DNA from: Paraliobacillus ryukyuensis
Lineage (GTDB): Bacteria; Bacillota; Bacilli; Bacillales; Amphibacillaceae
DNA: 64,000 nucleotides
Assembly: GCF_003315295.1 (NCBI RefSeq)
Contig: NZ_QNRI01000001.1
Coordinates: 372,001 to 436,000, forward strand
Direction: 5' to 3'
Part shown: piece by piece, positions 48,299 to 59,718 of the stretch
How the letters are laid out: each line of letters opens with the position of its first letter
How positions within the stretch are numbered: the stretch's first letter is position 1
Notes under the pieces: model-generated
The model's database searches: none
The model's input: only the letters and a program-made list of their open reading frames with translations
What the model was told of the DNA's origin: nothing
Program-made: the position numbers and the translations under genes

Positions 48299-49234
48299 CT
48301 ACTTGTTATCGATCATTCCTGCTAAATCTTTTAAAATGATGGAAAACTTTTTATCTTTCTCTTCCGGACTAACCGTATACCAATGAACATGCATTTTATT
48401 TTTGAACCATGTATATTGGCGCTTAGCATACCTTCTTGAATTACGTTTTAATGTATCTATGGCTTCCTCTAGTGACATTTCGCCTTTAAGGTATGGAAGA
48501 AACTCTTTATAACCAATCGCTTGCATTGCTTGTGATTTTTCAAGTCCTTTGTGATAAAGACCATTAACTTCATCAAGTAATCCATCTTTCAACATTTGCT
48601 CGACTCGAAGGTTAATTCGATTATACAATAATTCGCGATCCATTTCCAATCCAATAAAAATAGGCTGATAGGGCGAATTCCTTGATTGATCGGCATGATG
48701 TTCCGTCATTGTTTTCCCTGTACGCGCATATACTTCTAGCGCGCGAATTACTCTTCTCACATTATTTGGATGTGTTTTCTCTGCTTGCGCAGGGTCTATT
48801 TGTGCCAATCTTTGATAGAGATAATCAGCCCCTTTTTGCTCAATCAATTGTTCGATTTGTTTTTGATAAGTATCGTCTCTTTTATTATCGGAAAATTGAT
48901 AATTATATAAAGCAGCTTGTATGTATAGACCTGTACCGCCAGCAATAATCGGTAATTTATTTCTTGAACGAATAGCTGAAATGTTTTTTCGTACTAGATC
49001 TTGAAAATCAGCTACAGAAAAAGGTTCTTGTGGTGAAACGATATCTAACATATGATGCGGAATTCCTTGTTGTTCTTTTTCCGTTATTTTTGCAGTACCA
49101 ATATCCATTCCTTGATAGATTTGCATCGAATCACCACTAATAATTTCTCCATCAAAATGCTTCGCTATCTCTACACTCAAACTTGTTTTACCCACAGCAG
49201 TCGGTCCAACTACCGCTATAACTGTATCTTTCAT
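48299..49234 (-). CDS. miaA: tRNA dimethylallyltransferase
   Basis: A 311-residue enzyme adding a dimethylallyl group to A37 of tRNAs reading UNN codons. The P-loop is [11 protein letters not shown] (about 10-20); other blocks are [33 protein letters not shown] and the C-terminal [12 protein letters not shown]. MiaB at 55689 performs the later methylthiolation on the same base. AAGGAG precedes the ATG. Confidence 0.97.
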   Translation of the reverse strand: MKDTVIAVVGPTAVGKTSLSVEIAKHFDGEIISGDSMQIYQGMDIGTAKITEKEQQGIPHHMLDIVSPQEPFSVADFQDLVRKNISAIRSRNKLPIIAGGTGLYIQAALYNYQFSDNKRDDTYQKQIEQLIEQKGADYLYQRLAQIDPAQAEKTHPNNVRRVIRALEVYARTGKTMTEHHADQSRNSPYQPIFIGLEMDRELLYNRINLRVEQMLKDGLLDEVNGLYHKGLEKSQAMQAIGYKEFLPYLKGEMSLEEAIDTLKRNSRRYAKRQYTWFKNKMHVHWYTVSPEEKDKKFSIILKDLAGMIDNK

Positions 49235-49295
49235 AAAAATATCTCCTTAAAAACAGTAACTCTTTCTTCTGATTTTCATTATACAGAATTAAGCA

Positions 49296-49336
49296 TGAAA
49301 AAAAAGTGTTAAACCACAATTGTCATTTAACACTTC
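49296..49336 (-). terminator. Terminator of the Dps-like gene
   Basis: AAGTGTTAAA with TTTAACACTT (49304-49313 and 49326-49335), then T-run on the minus strand. Confidence 0.85.
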
Positions 49337-49343
49337 GAGAAAG

Positions 49344-49790
49344 CTAGTGATGATAGGTTTGATACGTTTGCAGCATCCACTTTCTTTTATTGTATTTCGT
49401 TCGGAGTTGATAGAATAGATGTACCACTGACTTCTCTTGTTCGGATGGCACAAAGGATGTTATCTGTTTATCCAACATTTGCAAGTCGGCAATTAATTGA
49501 TCGATTATCTCGGTTTCTGTGTCATCCGCTTGTGCCTCTTTCAATGTCGCATGCTCAAGAAAGGTCTCCATTGTTGCAAAAGGTTGACCATCAATTGTTA
49601 AAATAAAAACACCTATTTCATCAATATCCTGCGCAACCTCTTTACAGAAATCATAAAAAAAATCTGTTAGAGTGAAAAAATTTGTCCCTTTAATATACCA
49701 ACGATAACGATGTAATTTTGTGTGGAGAACAAATAGATCTGCCAATAATTGATTTAAATGTCTAATTGCGTGTTCATAATCGCGCATCAT
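49344..49790 (-). CDS. Dps/ferritin-like protein lacking ferroxidase histidines
   Basis: A 148-residue Dps-family protein, recognised by LHRYRWYIKGTNFFTL, DIDEIGVFILTIDGQPFATM and FLEHATLKEA. In active Dps the blocks read LH.YHWYV.G and LH..FEELY; here the two ferroxidase histidines are Arg (YRW) and Thr (LTD), and the acidic position after the second is Tyr. It may therefore store or oxidise iron poorly and act as a DNA-binding or structural relative. ATG at 49790, a few bases after GGTAGGTG; another in-frame ATG follows immediately. Located between mutL and miaA, where B. subtilis has no dps gene. Monocistronic with its own terminator. Confidence 0.82.
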   Translation of the reverse strand: MMRDYEHAIRHLNQLLADLFVLHTKLHRYRWYIKGTNFFTLTDFFYDFCKEVAQDIDEIGVFILTIDGQPFATMETFLEHATLKEAQADDTETEIIDQLIADLQMLDKQITSFVPSEQEKSVVHLFYQLRTKYNKRKWMLQTYQTYHH

Positions 49791-49913
49791 TGTACACCTA
49801 CCTTTTTGTTTATTCATTAACAAAAAAGGTAATTGCTATACCAGTTAAATGATAAGCCTTTAAAAGTTGACGCGTATCTCCGTTATCTCTACTTTTTTAG
49901 TTTTATCATTTAT

Positions 49914-51779
49914 TCACATAACACGTTTAAATAATTTCTCAAGCTCATAACCAGAAAAATGGATAATAATTGGTCGCCCGTGCGGACACGTAAATGGATC
50001 TGTTGATTTCCGCAAATCTTCGAGTAATCGAAACATATCATCTTTGTTTAAATAATGATTCGCTTTGATTGATCGTTTACAAGACATCAGAATTGCTGCA
50101 TCTTCGCGTAATTTGGCAATATCTATTTTTTCTTCTTCTGTCACTTGTTCGACCATTTCACGAATAATTTCTTCTTCAAATCCTTTAGGAAACCATTGCG
50201 GATGCGAACGAACAATATAGGTTTGTTGACCAAAATGTTCAAAAAACAAACCAACTTTTTCTAATTCCGTTTGGTACTGTTCAATAAGCAACGCTTCTTG
50301 TTTCGAGAAATCAAAAGTCATTGGTAACAGCAACTCTTGTCGTTCATTGGGAACTTCACCAATAACGTCGCGGAAGTATTCATATTTTATCCGTTCTTGA
50401 GCCGCATGTTGATCAACCATATACAGGCCGTTTTCATTTTCCGCTAAAATATAGGTTCCATGATGTTGCCCAATCGGATACATCGCTGGAACTCGATCTT
50501 GTGATTGAACTTCATCGTTTGAATTTTCGTTAGTGTCTAATGACAATTCTTCTTCATTCATCCCATATTGATCACCTTGAGAACCTATTTGTTCTCTCGG
50601 AACATCATAAGATTGAATCGATTCTAACGCTTGATTTTGAGCTGCTGCAAAATTGCTGTGACCCGTTGATGTCCAATCCGTTGTTGAAGTGGGTAAAACT
50701 TGTTCTGTTTCCGTTCGATTAAACTCAAAATCAAAGTGATGTTGTGTTGATTTTGGTTGTTCTTTCTTTTCTTTTTTGGTCACGTCTGGTATGAGTGTCT
50801 GCTTTCGAAATGCAAGGCGAATTGTTTCTTCAACAGCTTGATACAATTCTTTATCCTTACTAAAACGCACTTCTAACTTAGCAGGATGGACATTGACATC
50901 GACTAAAATTGGATCCATTTCAATTTGTAAGACTACTAACGGATACCTTCCGATTGGAAGTAATGTATGATATCCATTAGTTATTGCCTTATTTAAGGGT
51001 ACATTGCGAATATAACGACCATTAATAATTGTTGAGATATAATTTCTTGATGCACGGGTAACTTCTGGTTTAGCAATATAACCAGATATAGAGAAATCAA
51101 GCGTCTCATAGGAAACTGGGATCATTTTTTTCGCAACATTAACCCCATAAATTTCGGCAATAATTTGGATTAGGTCACCACGGCCATTCGTTTTAAAGAT
51201 CTGTTTTCCGTTATGTTGTAGTTCAAATCGAACATTAGGATAGGATAGTGCCATGTGATTGATTACATCGGTCACATGGCCTAATTCGGTATGGATCGTT
51301 TTCATATATTTTAATCTGGCAGGTGTATTAAAAAATAAAGCATCAACCGTGATTTCAGTTCCTTTTCTAGCATCCCCTTTATCACGGTCAATGACGTGAC
51401 CCCCCTCAATCTTGAGAATGGTACCAGCGTTTTCGCCTGTCGAGGTTTTAACCGTCAATTGGCTAACGGCTGCAATAGATGCTAACGCTTCTCCTCGAAA
51501 GCCCAGCGTACGCACATGAAATAGATCATTTTCATTGTGAATCTTACTCGTCGCATGTCTGGCAAATGCGACTTCAGCATCTTCTTCTTCCATGCCCATG
51601 CCATTATCCGTCACTTTAATACGATGTAACCCGGCTTCTTCAATATCTACTTTAATTTCGGTACTTTTAGCATCAACGCTATTTTCTACTAATTCTTTGA
51701 CAACGGAAGCCGGTCGTTCTACTACCTCACCAGCGGCAATTTTATTAGCTAATTGATCTGGCATTGGTAATATATGCAT
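49914..51779 (-). CDS. mutL: DNA mismatch repair protein MutL
   Basis: A 621-residue GHKL ATPase and endonuclease. The N-terminal ATP site shows [22 protein letters not shown] and [13 protein letters not shown]. The C-terminal domain carries [12 protein letters not shown], the DQHA(X)2E(X)4E endonuclease motif, and the CPHGRP tail motif, so this MutL nicks the daughter strand, as expected where MutH is absent. The start is two bases after the mutS stop; the pair is an operon. Confidence 0.97.
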   Translation of the reverse strand: MHILPMPDQLANKIAAGEVVERPASVVKELVENSVDAKSTEIKVDIEEAGLHRIKVTDNGMGMEEEDAEVAFARHATSKIHNENDLFHVRTLGFRGEALASIAAVSQLTVKTSTGENAGTILKIEGGHVIDRDKGDARKGTEITVDALFFNTPARLKYMKTIHTELGHVTDVINHMALSYPNVRFELQHNGKQIFKTNGRGDLIQIIAEIYGVNVAKKMIPVSYETLDFSISGYIAKPEVTRASRNYISTIINGRYIRNVPLNKAITNGYHTLLPIGRYPLVVLQIEMDPILVDVNVHPAKLEVRFSKDKELYQAVEETIRLAFRKQTLIPDVTKKEKKEQPKSTQHHFDFEFNRTETEQVLPTSTTDWTSTGHSNFAAAQNQALESIQSYDVPREQIGSQGDQYGMNEEELSLDTNENSNDEVQSQDRVPAMYPIGQHHGTYILAENENGLYMVDQHAAQERIKYEYFRDVIGEVPNERQELLLPMTFDFSKQEALLIEQYQTELEKVGLFFEHFGQQTYIVRSHPQWFPKGFEEEIIREMVEQVTEEEKIDIAKLREDAAILMSCKRSIKANHYLNKDDMFRLLEDLRKSTDPFTCPHGRPIIIHFSGYELEKLFKRVM

Positions 51780-51781
51780 GC

Positions 51782-54382
51782 TTATCCCTCCTCATTTGCC
51801 TGCTTTTGTAACCGATATAATTCATTCATTGCCTGTAGTGGTGTCATATCCATAATATTTAATTGCTTTAACGATTTCGTTAATTTGGTTTGTCCTGTTA
51901 CTGGCTGTTTCTGCTTCTCTTTTGGCTTTTGTTCTTCTGAAACAAAGAAGCTTAATTGCTGTTGGTCATCTGCAGCAGGTGGTTGATTAGTAGATTCAAT
52001 CGTTTGCGTTTTTTCTAAGTCTTGTAGTATCACTTGCGCTCTTTCAATTAATGCATCAGGTAATGCTGCCAATTTGGCAACATGAATCCCATAGCTTTGA
52101 TCAGCGGCACCATCTTGAATCTGGTGGAGAAAAACCACTTTTCCATTATACTCTTCCGCTCTTACATGCACATTTTTCAAATGATCAAGTGCTTCGTCTA
52201 GTGCTGTTAATTCATGGTAATGGGTCGAAAATAACGTTTTTGCACCGACATGATGATGTACATATTCGACAATAGCTTGAGCTAACGCCATCCCATCATA
52301 CGTGCTAGTACCTCGTCCAATTTCATCTAATAAAATTAAACTGTCTTTTGTTGCATTCGTAATTGCATGTTTGGCTTCTAACATTTCTACCATGAAGGTA
52401 CTTTGACCTGCTACTAAATCATCCGATGCGCCAATTCGAGTGAAAATTTGATCAAAAACGGGTAGGTTTGCTTGCTCACACGGTACGAAACATCCGATTT
52501 GCGCCATAATTGCAATAAGTGCAAGTTGACGCATGTAGGTGCTTTTACCAGACATATTCGGACCAGTAATTAATAAGATATTGGTGTTATTATTCATAGA
52601 TACATGGTTAGGTACATAAGCATTATCTTTCATCACTTTTTCTACAACAGGGTGTCTTCCATTAGTGATTGCTATTTCTCTCGTTTGATTAAACACAGGA
52701 CGGGTGTAATTTGCGGATTCACTTATTGTAGCAAAGCCTTGCAATACATCAATCTCACTAACTTGATTGGCTAGTACTTGTAATTGCGGAATAAATGCTT
52801 TGACATTTTCGCGTAATTCAAGGAATAAATCGTATTCTAAATCAACACTTTTTTCTTCAGCTTCTAAAATTAAAGATTCTTTTTCTTTTAATTCTGGTGT
52901 AATAAAACGCTCTGCGTTCGTAAGTGTTTGTTTTCGCTCATATTTCCCTTCAGGTAATAAGTGTAGATTTGCTCTGGTTACCTCGATGTAGTAACCAAAT
53001 ACACGATTATAGCCAATTTTCAATGATTTAATGTTAGTTGCTTGCTTTTCTTGTTGTTCTAGCTCCGCAATCCACTGTTTACCATTTTTCGATGCATCTC
53101 GATACTGATCTAACTGTGGATGAAAACCATCTTTGATCATTCCACCTTCTTTAATGGTCACCGGTGGATCTTCATTAATTGCTTGGTCTAAAAGAGAATA
53201 TAATGCTTCTTGATGGTTAATTACTTCACCTAACTGTTGTACTTCTTTCGTTGAAAATGATTGTAGTATTTGTTTTAGTTCTGGTATCTTACCTATTGAA
53301 TGTTTTAACTGTAATAAGTCGCGTGCATTAACATTACCAAATGCTACTCTCCCAGCTAAACGCTCTAAATCATAAATTGATTGTAATGCTTCGCGTAATT
53401 CTTCTCGTTCCATAAACTGTGCCATCAAGCCATCTACTAGCTGATAGCGCCAATTTATTTCAGATTGATTCAATAACGGGCGTTCCAACCATTTTTTTAG
53501 TTTCCGTGCACCCATAGCTGTTACCGTTTTATCTAATACCCATAAAAGACTGCCTTGTTTTCCTTTGCGCATGATCGTTTCTGTAAGTTCTAAGTTACGT
53601 TTAGAATACATGTCCAATTTCATAAATTGTTTTAATTCAATCTCTTTGACAGGTTGTAAATGATCTAACGAACGTTGTTGTGTTGCTTCAATATAAGTCA
53701 ACAAGCGACCAAACGCTTGTCTCATGTCATCATCGGACAATGCCTCAACTAATGGCATGAAATCATTGGCAATATCTGTTCGCTCTTGATAAGATAATGT
53801 TACTTGTAATCTTTCCGTTAAAAGTTCTTGATAATATGAGTCTAGGGATTGTGAGATAACAATTTCCTTAATCGGTTGATTAAACAACTCACTAATCACT
53901 TGATCCCAGCCAGCTTCAATTCGCGCAATTCTGTTTTCACCAGTTGAAAGATCATTATAGACGATGATGAAGGTTTGCTCGTCCACTTGCGTAATACTAG
54001 CTAAGTAATTGTTCTCTTTCTCATCCAACATGTTCCCTTCCATTACCGTTCCAGGTGTAATCAATTGGACGACTTCTCGTTTTACTACGCCTTTAGCCGA
54101 TTTCGGGTCCTCTACTTGCTCGCAAATAGCTACCTTATACCCTTTTTCCACTAAGTTTTTTATATAATTAGATGACGAATGAAAAGGAATCCCACACATT
54201 GGAATTCGTTCATCTCCTCCACCATCTCGACTCGTTAATGTTATTTCTAATTCTTTTGATGCTTTTAAGGCATCATCAAAAAACATTTCATAAAAATCAC
54301 CTAATCGAAAAAATAGAAAGCTATCTTTATAGTCTGCTTTTATCTTTAAATACTGTTCGATCATTGGCGTATAATTTGCCAT
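51782..54382 (-). CDS. mutS: DNA mismatch repair protein MutS
   Basis: An 866-residue mismatch-binding ATPase. The mismatch-reading domain is N-terminal with the Phe-x-Glu motif in [14 protein letters not shown], and the ATPase has Walker [14 protein letters not shown] and Walker [17 protein letters not shown]. The C-terminal tail carries the beta-clamp-like QQLSFF motif. First gene of mutSL. Confidence 0.97.
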   Translation of the reverse strand: MANYTPMIEQYLKIKADYKDSFLFFRLGDFYEMFFDDALKASKELEITLTSRDGGGDERIPMCGIPFHSSSNYIKNLVEKGYKVAICEQVEDPKSAKGVVKREVVQLITPGTVMEGNMLDEKENNYLASITQVDEQTFIIVYNDLSTGENRIARIEAGWDQVISELFNQPIKEIVISQSLDSYYQELLTERLQVTLSYQERTDIANDFMPLVEALSDDDMRQAFGRLLTYIEATQQRSLDHLQPVKEIELKQFMKLDMYSKRNLELTETIMRKGKQGSLLWVLDKTVTAMGARKLKKWLERPLLNQSEINWRYQLVDGLMAQFMEREELREALQSIYDLERLAGRVAFGNVNARDLLQLKHSIGKIPELKQILQSFSTKEVQQLGEVINHQEALYSLLDQAINEDPPVTIKEGGMIKDGFHPQLDQYRDASKNGKQWIAELEQQEKQATNIKSLKIGYNRVFGYYIEVTRANLHLLPEGKYERKQTLTNAERFITPELKEKESLILEAEEKSVDLEYDLFLELRENVKAFIPQLQVLANQVSEIDVLQGFATISESANYTRPVFNQTREIAITNGRHPVVEKVMKDNAYVPNHVSMNNNTNILLITGPNMSGKSTYMRQLALIAIMAQIGCFVPCEQANLPVFDQIFTRIGASDDLVAGQSTFMVEMLEAKHAITNATKDSLILLDEIGRGTSTYDGMALAQAIVEYVHHHVGAKTLFSTHYHELTALDEALDHLKNVHVRAEEYNGKVVFLHQIQDGAADQSYGIHVAKLAALPDALIERAQVILQDLEKTQTIESTNQPPAADDQQQLSFFVSEEQKPKEKQKQPVTGQTKLTKSLKQLNIMDMTPLQAMNELYRLQKQANEEG

Positions 54383-54486
54383 TTGTCTTCCCCCAACGCA
54401 TAAAATATCATTCTTTTATTATAGCACATTCTCTATTTTTTGTTGCAGCGTGATGTTTATCGTTTATGGTTTATGGTTGAATTATG

Positions 54487-54520
54487 TAAAAAAAAGAGCG
54501 CGAGAGAACTCACACTCTTT
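54487..54520 (-). terminator. Terminator of cotE
   Basis: AAGAGTGTGAG pairs with CTCGCGCTCTT through two wobbles, followed by an eight-T run on the minus strand. Confidence 0.88.
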
Positions 54521-54523
54521 TGA

Positions 54524-55081
54524 CTAATCCTTTTTGGACATGAATTCAGTGTCTACACTATCAAATTCATCGTCTGATAATTCTAGATCCCAATTGTCAT
54601 CATCGATTACCAAACCGTTTGGATCAACTTTAACGGTGACTTTGGTATCGCCGATCACCTCCACTAGAAATTCTCGCTCCACTTCTACGACAATTTTTTG
54701 GTCATGTTGAGCAATGTTGCATTCGAGACAATTTGGTTGTTGCAATACTTTAGCATACACTTTTTCTTCATCCCCTAAAGTATGCTTATCTTTAACTGCT
54801 AGCTTAATTAGATCTTGATAGGAAACACGTTCCGTTACTACTTCAGTTTTCGTGTTATCGTTATACGAATACCAAACATTCACATCATAACTACCGTTTA
54901 CTTCTACCAGTTCATCTTCTTTGCGTTTGGCATGGTATAAATGGTTGATGATCCAACACCCTAATATGCTTGATGGCTTATGGGTTGGTGAGACTGTATT
55001 CGTATCTTGAATGAATTTTCGCCCTTTTCCAATGACTGCTTTTGTAATAATTTCTCGATATTCTTGATCAAGAAAAGACAT
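54524..55081 (-). CDS. cotE: Outer spore coat morphogenetic protein CotE
   Basis: A 185-residue protein beginning [20 protein letters not shown], the CotE signature, with [18 protein letters not shown] and a very acidic C-terminus ([18 protein letters not shown]). CotE builds the outer coat on the mother-cell side of the spore by self-assembly and recruits outer coat proteins. GAGGAGG precedes the ATG. Location between mutS and ricA-miaB matches B. subtilis. I could not identify a convincing sigma-E promoter. Confidence 0.96.
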   Translation of the reverse strand: MSFLDQEYREIITKAVIGKGRKFIQDTNTVSPTHKPSSILGCWIINHLYHAKRKEDELVEVNGSYDVNVWYSYNDNTKTEVVTERVSYQDLIKLAVKDKHTLGDEEKVYAKVLQQPNCLECNIAQHDQKIVVEVEREFLVEVIGDTKVTVKVDPNGLVIDDDNWDLELSDDEFDSVDTEFMSKKD

Positions 55082-55264
55082 AGAACTAAAACCTCCTCTT
55101 TATTCATAGTCAGTTTATGCAGGCTATCCACCTAGAGTGCTTAAAAAAAGTAGGTGAATAACATGTCATAGGTTTCTAGTTCATCGTATGCATATGCCTA
55201 GAAAAGGTGATACACCAATCATTGTTCATACATATAATTTTCAGACAAGGAACATCTTTAATGC

Positions 55265-55308
55265 CAAAAAAACACGTTTACTTAGAATAATCCTGGTAAA
55301 CGTGTTTA
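55265..55308 (-). terminator. Terminator of miaB-ricA
   Basis: AAACACGTTTAC with GTAAACGTGTTT (12 bp) and T-run on the minus strand. Confidence 0.88.
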
Positions 55309-55313
55309 TAATA

Positions 55314-55688
55314 TTAGTTTTCGTTTAATATATTTTCCATATTACCTTCAACTTGTTTCGTAATGGTTTGAGATATCCGTTGTAACAGATCGTTCATTAC
55401 CATTTGTGATTCTTTAAATTCTTCTACAATAGGGATTGCATCGATTTCTGCTTGTAAATCATCTATTTGAGCATCCACTTTTTTCAATGCTTCTGTTTTA
55501 CCATAAGCTTGAAAATTAACTGCCTGCTTTTGTAATGCCTTCATATTATTAATCAGTTTCTTGATTTTTTCATTTTGATTTAAACGATTCTCAACTTGTT
55601 TAAAACGTGCAACCTCTTCAATTTGCACCATTCGATCTGCAAGCTTTTCTGCTTCTGCTAAAATAACTTCTTTTGAGTAAGTTTCCAT
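55314..55688 (-). CDS. ricA: RicA (YmcA), YlbF-family regulator
   Basis: A 124-residue helical protein with YSKEVILAEAEKLADRMVQI and the YlbF-family core EKIKKLINNMKALQKQAVN. With RicF (YlbF) and RicT (YaaT) it forms an Fe-S complex needed for RNase Y targeting, sporulation, competence and biofilm in B. subtilis. Its gene abuts miaB, and RNase Y is encoded at 59714. Somewhat shorter than the B. subtilis protein. Confidence 0.92.
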   Translation of the reverse strand: METYSKEVILAEAEKLADRMVQIEEVARFKQVENRLNQNEKIKKLINNMKALQKQAVNFQAYGKTEALKKVDAQIDDLQAEIDAIPIVEEFKESQMVMNDLLQRISQTITKQVEGNMENILNEN

Positions 55689-57266
55689 TTATAACACCTC
55701 TGCTGTCTCTTTAGCAAGTTCTCCATCTAATGACCATGTTTTTGCTTTCGTTATTTTAACATCAACTAGTTTTCCAATAAGTGATTTGGACGCTCTAAAG
55801 TTAACCAATTTATTTCTTTCGGTATAACCAGACAATACGTCCGGATCTTTCTTGCTTTCTCCCTCAACAAGCACTTTGACAATTTCGCCTTCATATTGTT
55901 GCATTGCTTGTTTTGCTTGCTCGTTAACTAACGCATTTAAACGTTGTAATCGTTCTTTTTTCACTTCCATCGGAATGTTATCTTCCCAACGAGCAGCTGG
56001 TGTGCCCTCTCTTGGAGAATAGATAAATGTATAGGCACTTTCAAACCCTACTTCACGCACAAGCGACATGGTTTCTTCAAACTGTTCATCTGTTTCATTT
56101 GGGAAACCTACGATAATATCTGTTGTCAGTGTAGCATTTGGCATTGCTTCACGAATTTTACGTACTAATTCTAGATAACTTTCTCTAGTATAACGACGTG
56201 CCATTACACGAAGGATGTCCGAGCTTCCTGATTGAACAGGCAAATGAATATGATCTAAAAGGTTTCCGCCTTTCGCTAACACTTCAATTAAGCGATCATC
56301 AAAATCACGCGGATGGGATGTAGTAAATCGAATTCGTGGGATGTCGATTTTACGTAACTCATCCATTAGGTCGCCAAGTCCATATTCAAATTCTAGGTCT
56401 TTACCGTATGCATTTACGTTTTGACCAAGTAAAGTAACTTCTTGGTAGCCTTGTGCTGCTAAATGACGAACTTCTTGAATAACATCTTCCGGTAAACGAC
56501 TACGTTCTTTACCTCGTGTATACGGTACAATACAGTACGTACAGAATTTATCACAACCATACATGATGTTAACCCAACCTTTAATACGTCCTTTACGAAC
56601 TTTTGGTAGGTTTTCAATAATGTCGCCTTCTTTTGACCATACTTCAACAACCATTTCTTTACTAAACATCGCTTCTTTTAACAAGCTTGGTAAACGGTGA
56701 ATATTATGCGTACCAAAGATCATATCAATAAATGGGTGTTTTTTGAGAATACGATTAACGACCGCTTCTTCTTGAGACATACAACCACATACACCAATGA
56801 TTAGATCTGGATTTTCTAATTTTAATGGTTTTAAGTGACCAATTTCACCAAACACTTTATTTTCTGCATTTTCACGGATAGCACATGTATTTAATAAAAT
56901 AACATCTGCCTGATTTACATCATCGGTCGTTTGATAACCCATATCAGTTAATAAGCCAGCCATTACTTCCGTATCATGTTCATTCATTTGACAGCCATAG
57001 GTACGAATTAAAAATTTCTTTCCTTCACCAATCGTTTGCATTTCTTCCGAAATAGAAAAATCATAATGGATATCTACATCTTTTTTTAATCGTTTTTTAG
57101 CTTTTTTTAAGTTAGGGGGTTCATAGGTTGTTTGAAAATACTTTCCTATCAATTCATCAGAGCCCATTTGTTTTAAGCGTTCTAAATTTGATTCGGAGTC
57201 GTTTTTTACGTCCGAGGGATTGGATTGTTTAATTTGACTAGCTTCTTTTCGTTGCTGTTCATTCAT
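55689..57266 (-). CDS. miaB: tRNA-2-methylthio-N6-dimethylallyladenosine synthase
   Basis: A 525-residue radical-SAM methylthiotransferase acting on i6A37 of tRNA. The N-terminal UPF0004 domain has [12 protein letters not shown] plus later cysteines ([18 protein letters not shown]) for one cluster; the radical-SAM motif is [15 protein letters not shown]; a C-terminal TRAM domain ends near [13 protein letters not shown]. The extra 70 N-terminal residues are usual for Bacillus MiaB. AAAGGAG precedes the ATG. In operon with ricA. Confidence 0.96.
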   Translation of the reverse strand: MNEQQRKEASQIKQSNPSDVKNDSESNLERLKQMGSDELIGKYFQTTYEPPNLKKAKKRLKKDVDIHYDFSISEEMQTIGEGKKFLIRTYGCQMNEHDTEVMAGLLTDMGYQTTDDVNQADVILLNTCAIRENAENKVFGEIGHLKPLKLENPDLIIGVCGCMSQEEAVVNRILKKHPFIDMIFGTHNIHRLPSLLKEAMFSKEMVVEVWSKEGDIIENLPKVRKGRIKGWVNIMYGCDKFCTYCIVPYTRGKERSRLPEDVIQEVRHLAAQGYQEVTLLGQNVNAYGKDLEFEYGLGDLMDELRKIDIPRIRFTTSHPRDFDDRLIEVLAKGGNLLDHIHLPVQSGSSDILRVMARRYTRESYLELVRKIREAMPNATLTTDIIVGFPNETDEQFEETMSLVREVGFESAYTFIYSPREGTPAARWEDNIPMEVKKERLQRLNALVNEQAKQAMQQYEGEIVKVLVEGESKKDPDVLSGYTERNKLVNFRASKSLIGKLVDVKITKAKTWSLDGELAKETAEVL

Positions 57267-57350
57267 TTTCAGAGAACTCCTTTCTTTTTTCAGCGATCAG
57301 TAGTCCTTTATGTACTACTTCAATTCTACTATTATAGCAAGGATTTAGTT

Positions 57351-57370
57351 TAAAAACAAAGTCTCTTTGT
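57351..57370 (-). terminator. Terminator after the dipeptidase gene
   Basis: ACAAAG and CTTTGT (57356-57361 and 57365-57370) with a three-base loop and T-run on the minus strand. Short stem. Confidence 0.6.
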
Positions 57371-57376
57371 AATTTA

Positions 57377-58300
57377 TTACCTGTTTTTCGGAAATTTATT
57401 AATAAAATTTTGGTGACTAATGTTGTTCCATTGTTGTGGTGTTAACTTTTGTTGTAACAAACTGGTTAACGTGTGATAACCTGTTACATTTTCCAACCCA
57501 TTAATATATTTGTCAATCCCATCAAAGTCCGAACCAAATCCTAAACAGTTTGCTGCACCAAGACTGATGTAACTTAACACGTGATCGATGGTATCGTGAT
57601 AGGTGACCACTTCTGCATTTTTCGTGAAATAAGGGACAAACGTTACGCCAATCCAACCATCTTTATCAATAAGTGCTTGAATTTGTTTGTTATCTAGATT
57701 ACGACGATGATTACACAATGATCTCACATTTGAATGAGATGCCATAACAAATTCAGCTTGCCCCATCACATCAAAAAACCCTTGATAAGAAAGATGTGAC
57801 ACATCTGTCCAAATTTGTTCTTGGTTTAATAGCGCAATGACTTCTTCTCCAAAACTACTGATCCCTGCGCCTCTTTTCTCACCTACACCATCTGCTACTG
57901 CATTGGCTTGATTCCACGTTAGTCCAACCGCTCGAACACCCAATTGAATTAATGTTTTTAACTTGTTAATATCGTTGCCGATCACATGACAACCTTCTAA
58001 TGTGAGTATTGCACCACGTTCATGTTCTTTTAACGCAAGTAGATCTTGTTTGTTCTTGATAAATTTAATATCGTTATAAGGTTCAATTATTTTTTCAAAA
58101 AAAAGAGTAACCATTTCTAAGGCTGCTTGAAATTGGCTTTCTTGTGGTACGTTTGGTGGAACAAAAATAGCAAAACATTGTACTTTGACTGGGCTTCGTC
58201 GCCATTTTTGCTCATTTATTTGTAGGTTCTCGCTAGTCGCAAAATCTAACTTGTCGTCCCAAAGTTTTAATAAAACATCACAGTGCGCATCAATAATCAT
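57377..58300 (-). CDS. Membrane dipeptidase family (M19) zinc dipeptidase
   Basis: A 307-residue M19/renal dipeptidase homologue. Metal ligands are visible as DAHCD at the N-terminus, LTLEGCHVIG in the middle and VMASHSNVRSLCNHRRN. It likely hydrolyses dipeptides, possibly D-amino-acid-containing ones from cell wall; the substrate is not given by sequence. No signal peptide. I start at the ATG at 58300, six bases after GGGAGA; a GTG just before is too close. The gene separates miaB from spoVS, where B. subtilis has other genes. Confidence 0.9.
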   Translation of the reverse strand: MIIDAHCDVLLKLWDDKLDFATSENLQINEQKWRRSPVKVQCFAIFVPPNVPQESQFQAALEMVTLFFEKIIEPYNDIKFIKNKQDLLALKEHERGAILTLEGCHVIGNDINKLKTLIQLGVRAVGLTWNQANAVADGVGEKRGAGISSFGEEVIALLNQEQIWTDVSHLSYQGFFDVMGQAEFVMASHSNVRSLCNHRRNLDNKQIQALIDKDGWIGVTFVPYFTKNAEVVTYHDTIDHVLSYISLGAANCLGFGSDFDGIDKYINGLENVTGYHTLTSLLQQKLTPQQWNNISHQNFINKFPKNR

Positions 58301-58370
58301 CACTTATCTCCCTTTGCATTAATCATTTGAAGAGAATCACGGTAGAGCTAGATTCATAACTTTACTATGT

Positions 58371-58402
58371 AAAAAAACCTGTTTGCTAGGTAAGCAAACA
58401 GG
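58371..58402 (-). terminator. Terminator of spoVS
   Basis: CCTGTTTGC with GCAAACAGG (58378-58386 and 58394-58402), seven-base loop, T-run on the minus strand. Confidence 0.9.
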
Positions 58403-58415
58403 AACTACTATGTGG

Positions 58416-58676
58416 TTATCTTGGTTCTACAATTAACTTTATGGCCGTACGTTCTTCATTATCAATCATGATATCTGTAAAAGCGGGAATACAAATTAAG
58501 TCAACGCCACTCGGTGCTACAAACCCTCTAGCAATAGCTACTGACTTAACGGCCTGGTTTAATGCACCAGCACCTATAGCCTGAATTTCTGCTGAACCAC
58601 GTTCTCTTAGAACATTTGCAAGTGCTCCTGCTACTGAATTTGGATTTGATTTTGCTGAAACTTTTAATACATCCAC
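58416..58676 (-). CDS. spoVS: Stage V sporulation protein S
   Basis: An 86-residue Alba-like protein, DVLKVSAKSNPNSVAGALAN, nearly identical to B. subtilis SpoVS, needed for normal coat formation and heat resistance and affecting septation. GTG start at 58676 with GGAGG eight bases upstream; the longer frame to 58694 begins upstream of that site. Own terminator and a sigma-H-like promoter. Confidence 0.97.
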   Translation of the reverse strand: MDVLKVSAKSNPNSVAGALANVLRERGSAEIQAIGAGALNQAVKSVAIARGFVAPSGVDLICIPAFTDIMIDNEERTAIKLIVEPR

Positions 58677-58721
58677 GTTTGCTACCTCCTTCATTAACTA
58701 AAGTAGTTCCACTTTTACTAT

Positions 58722-58748
58722 ATTCGTATAACAGCCAGTTATTCCCTT
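58722..58748 (-). promoter_or_regulatory. Sigma-H-like promoter of spoVS
   Basis: On the minus strand AAGGGAATA and TACGAAT are separated by 11 bases, one mismatch each to the sigma-H pattern (RNAGGAWWW and RNNGAAT). spoVS is sigma-H-dependent in B. subtilis. Confidence 0.5.
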
Positions 58749-58787
58749 ATATTTTATTATGAAGTAAATAGTCTAAAAATTCAAATT

Positions 58788-59585
58788 TTATACAAAGAAT
58801 GGGTGATCATCATTTATTAAAATACGCTGGATCGTTTTTGCCTTGCCACTTTGATCGTTTATTTCAACAACGACTGCGTTTAGTTGGGTTTTCCCTTCTT
58901 TCGTTACTTCAAAACGTACTGGTAAACTAGTTAGGAACTTCTTAATAACAGCTTGACGATCGGTTCCTAGGATTCCATCATATGGACCAGTCATACCTAC
59001 ATCAGTAATATATGCGGTACCTCCATCTAAAATTCTTTCGTCAGCTGTTTGTGTATGGGTATGTGTACCGACCACTGCGCTGACTCTTCCATCAACATAC
59101 CATGCTAGTGCTTGCTTTTCACTAGTTGCTTCTGCATGAAAATCAACGAAGATAACAGATGTTTCTTTTTTTGCTTGTTCAATCAATTCGTCTATCTTTC
59201 GAAAAGGATCATCGATAGCAGGCAAAAACGTTCTTCCTTGTAAATTGATCACAGCAACTTTAATTCCGTTACAATTGATATATTGTAGTCCTTTCCCTGG
59301 TGTACCCTCTGGAAAATTAGCTGGACGGATCATATTTTGTGCTTCATCAATAAATTCAAAGATCTCTTTCTTATCCCACGTGTGGTTTCCCATTGTGATA
59401 ACATCAGCACCCCAACTTAGGAATTGTTTATAAATTTTTTCAGTAATTCCTTTACCAGAGGCAGCATTTTCACCATTCACAATTGTTAGTTGTGGCTGAT
59501 ACTTTTGCTTTAATTTGGGTAAATACGTTTCTAATTGATTTCTTCCAGGTGAGCCAACAACATCACCGACAAATAAAATTTTCAA
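58788..59585 (-). CDS. ymdB: Metallophosphoesterase YmdB
   Basis: A 265-residue phosphodiesterase (2',3'-cAMP activity known for YmdB) affecting colony and biofilm development in B. subtilis. Metal-site blocks are FVGDVVGSPGRNQ, NGENAASGKG, MGNHTWD and VVGTHTHTQTAD. TTG start seven bases after GAGGAAG. Directly downstream of rny in the same direction, about 130 bases apart. Confidence 0.95.
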   Translation of the reverse strand: MKILFVGDVVGSPGRNQLETYLPKLKQKYQPQLTIVNGENAASGKGITEKIYKQFLSWGADVITMGNHTWDKKEIFEFIDEAQNMIRPANFPEGTPGKGLQYINCNGIKVAVINLQGRTFLPAIDDPFRKIDELIEQAKKETSVIFVDFHAEATSEKQALAWYVDGRVSAVVGTHTHTQTADERILDGGTAYITDVGMTGPYDGILGTDRQAVIKKFLTSLPVRFEVTKEGKTQLNAVVVEINDQSGKAKTIQRILINDDHPFFV

Positions 59586-59684
59586 ATTTCATCTTCCTCA
59601 CTTTTAAATTACTTTTAGTCTCACACATCAACATATAAAAGTCAAAATATGCATATAATAGCTATACGCTTAACTATATGTAAG

Positions 59685-59718
59685 TAAATAAATAAAGCGA
59701 CCATGCGGCCGCTTTATT
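59685..59718 (-). terminator. Terminator of rny
   Basis: AATAAAGCG with CGCTTTATT (59691-59699 and 59710-59718) extended by GGCC pairing; includes the rny stop codon. Confidence 0.78.
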
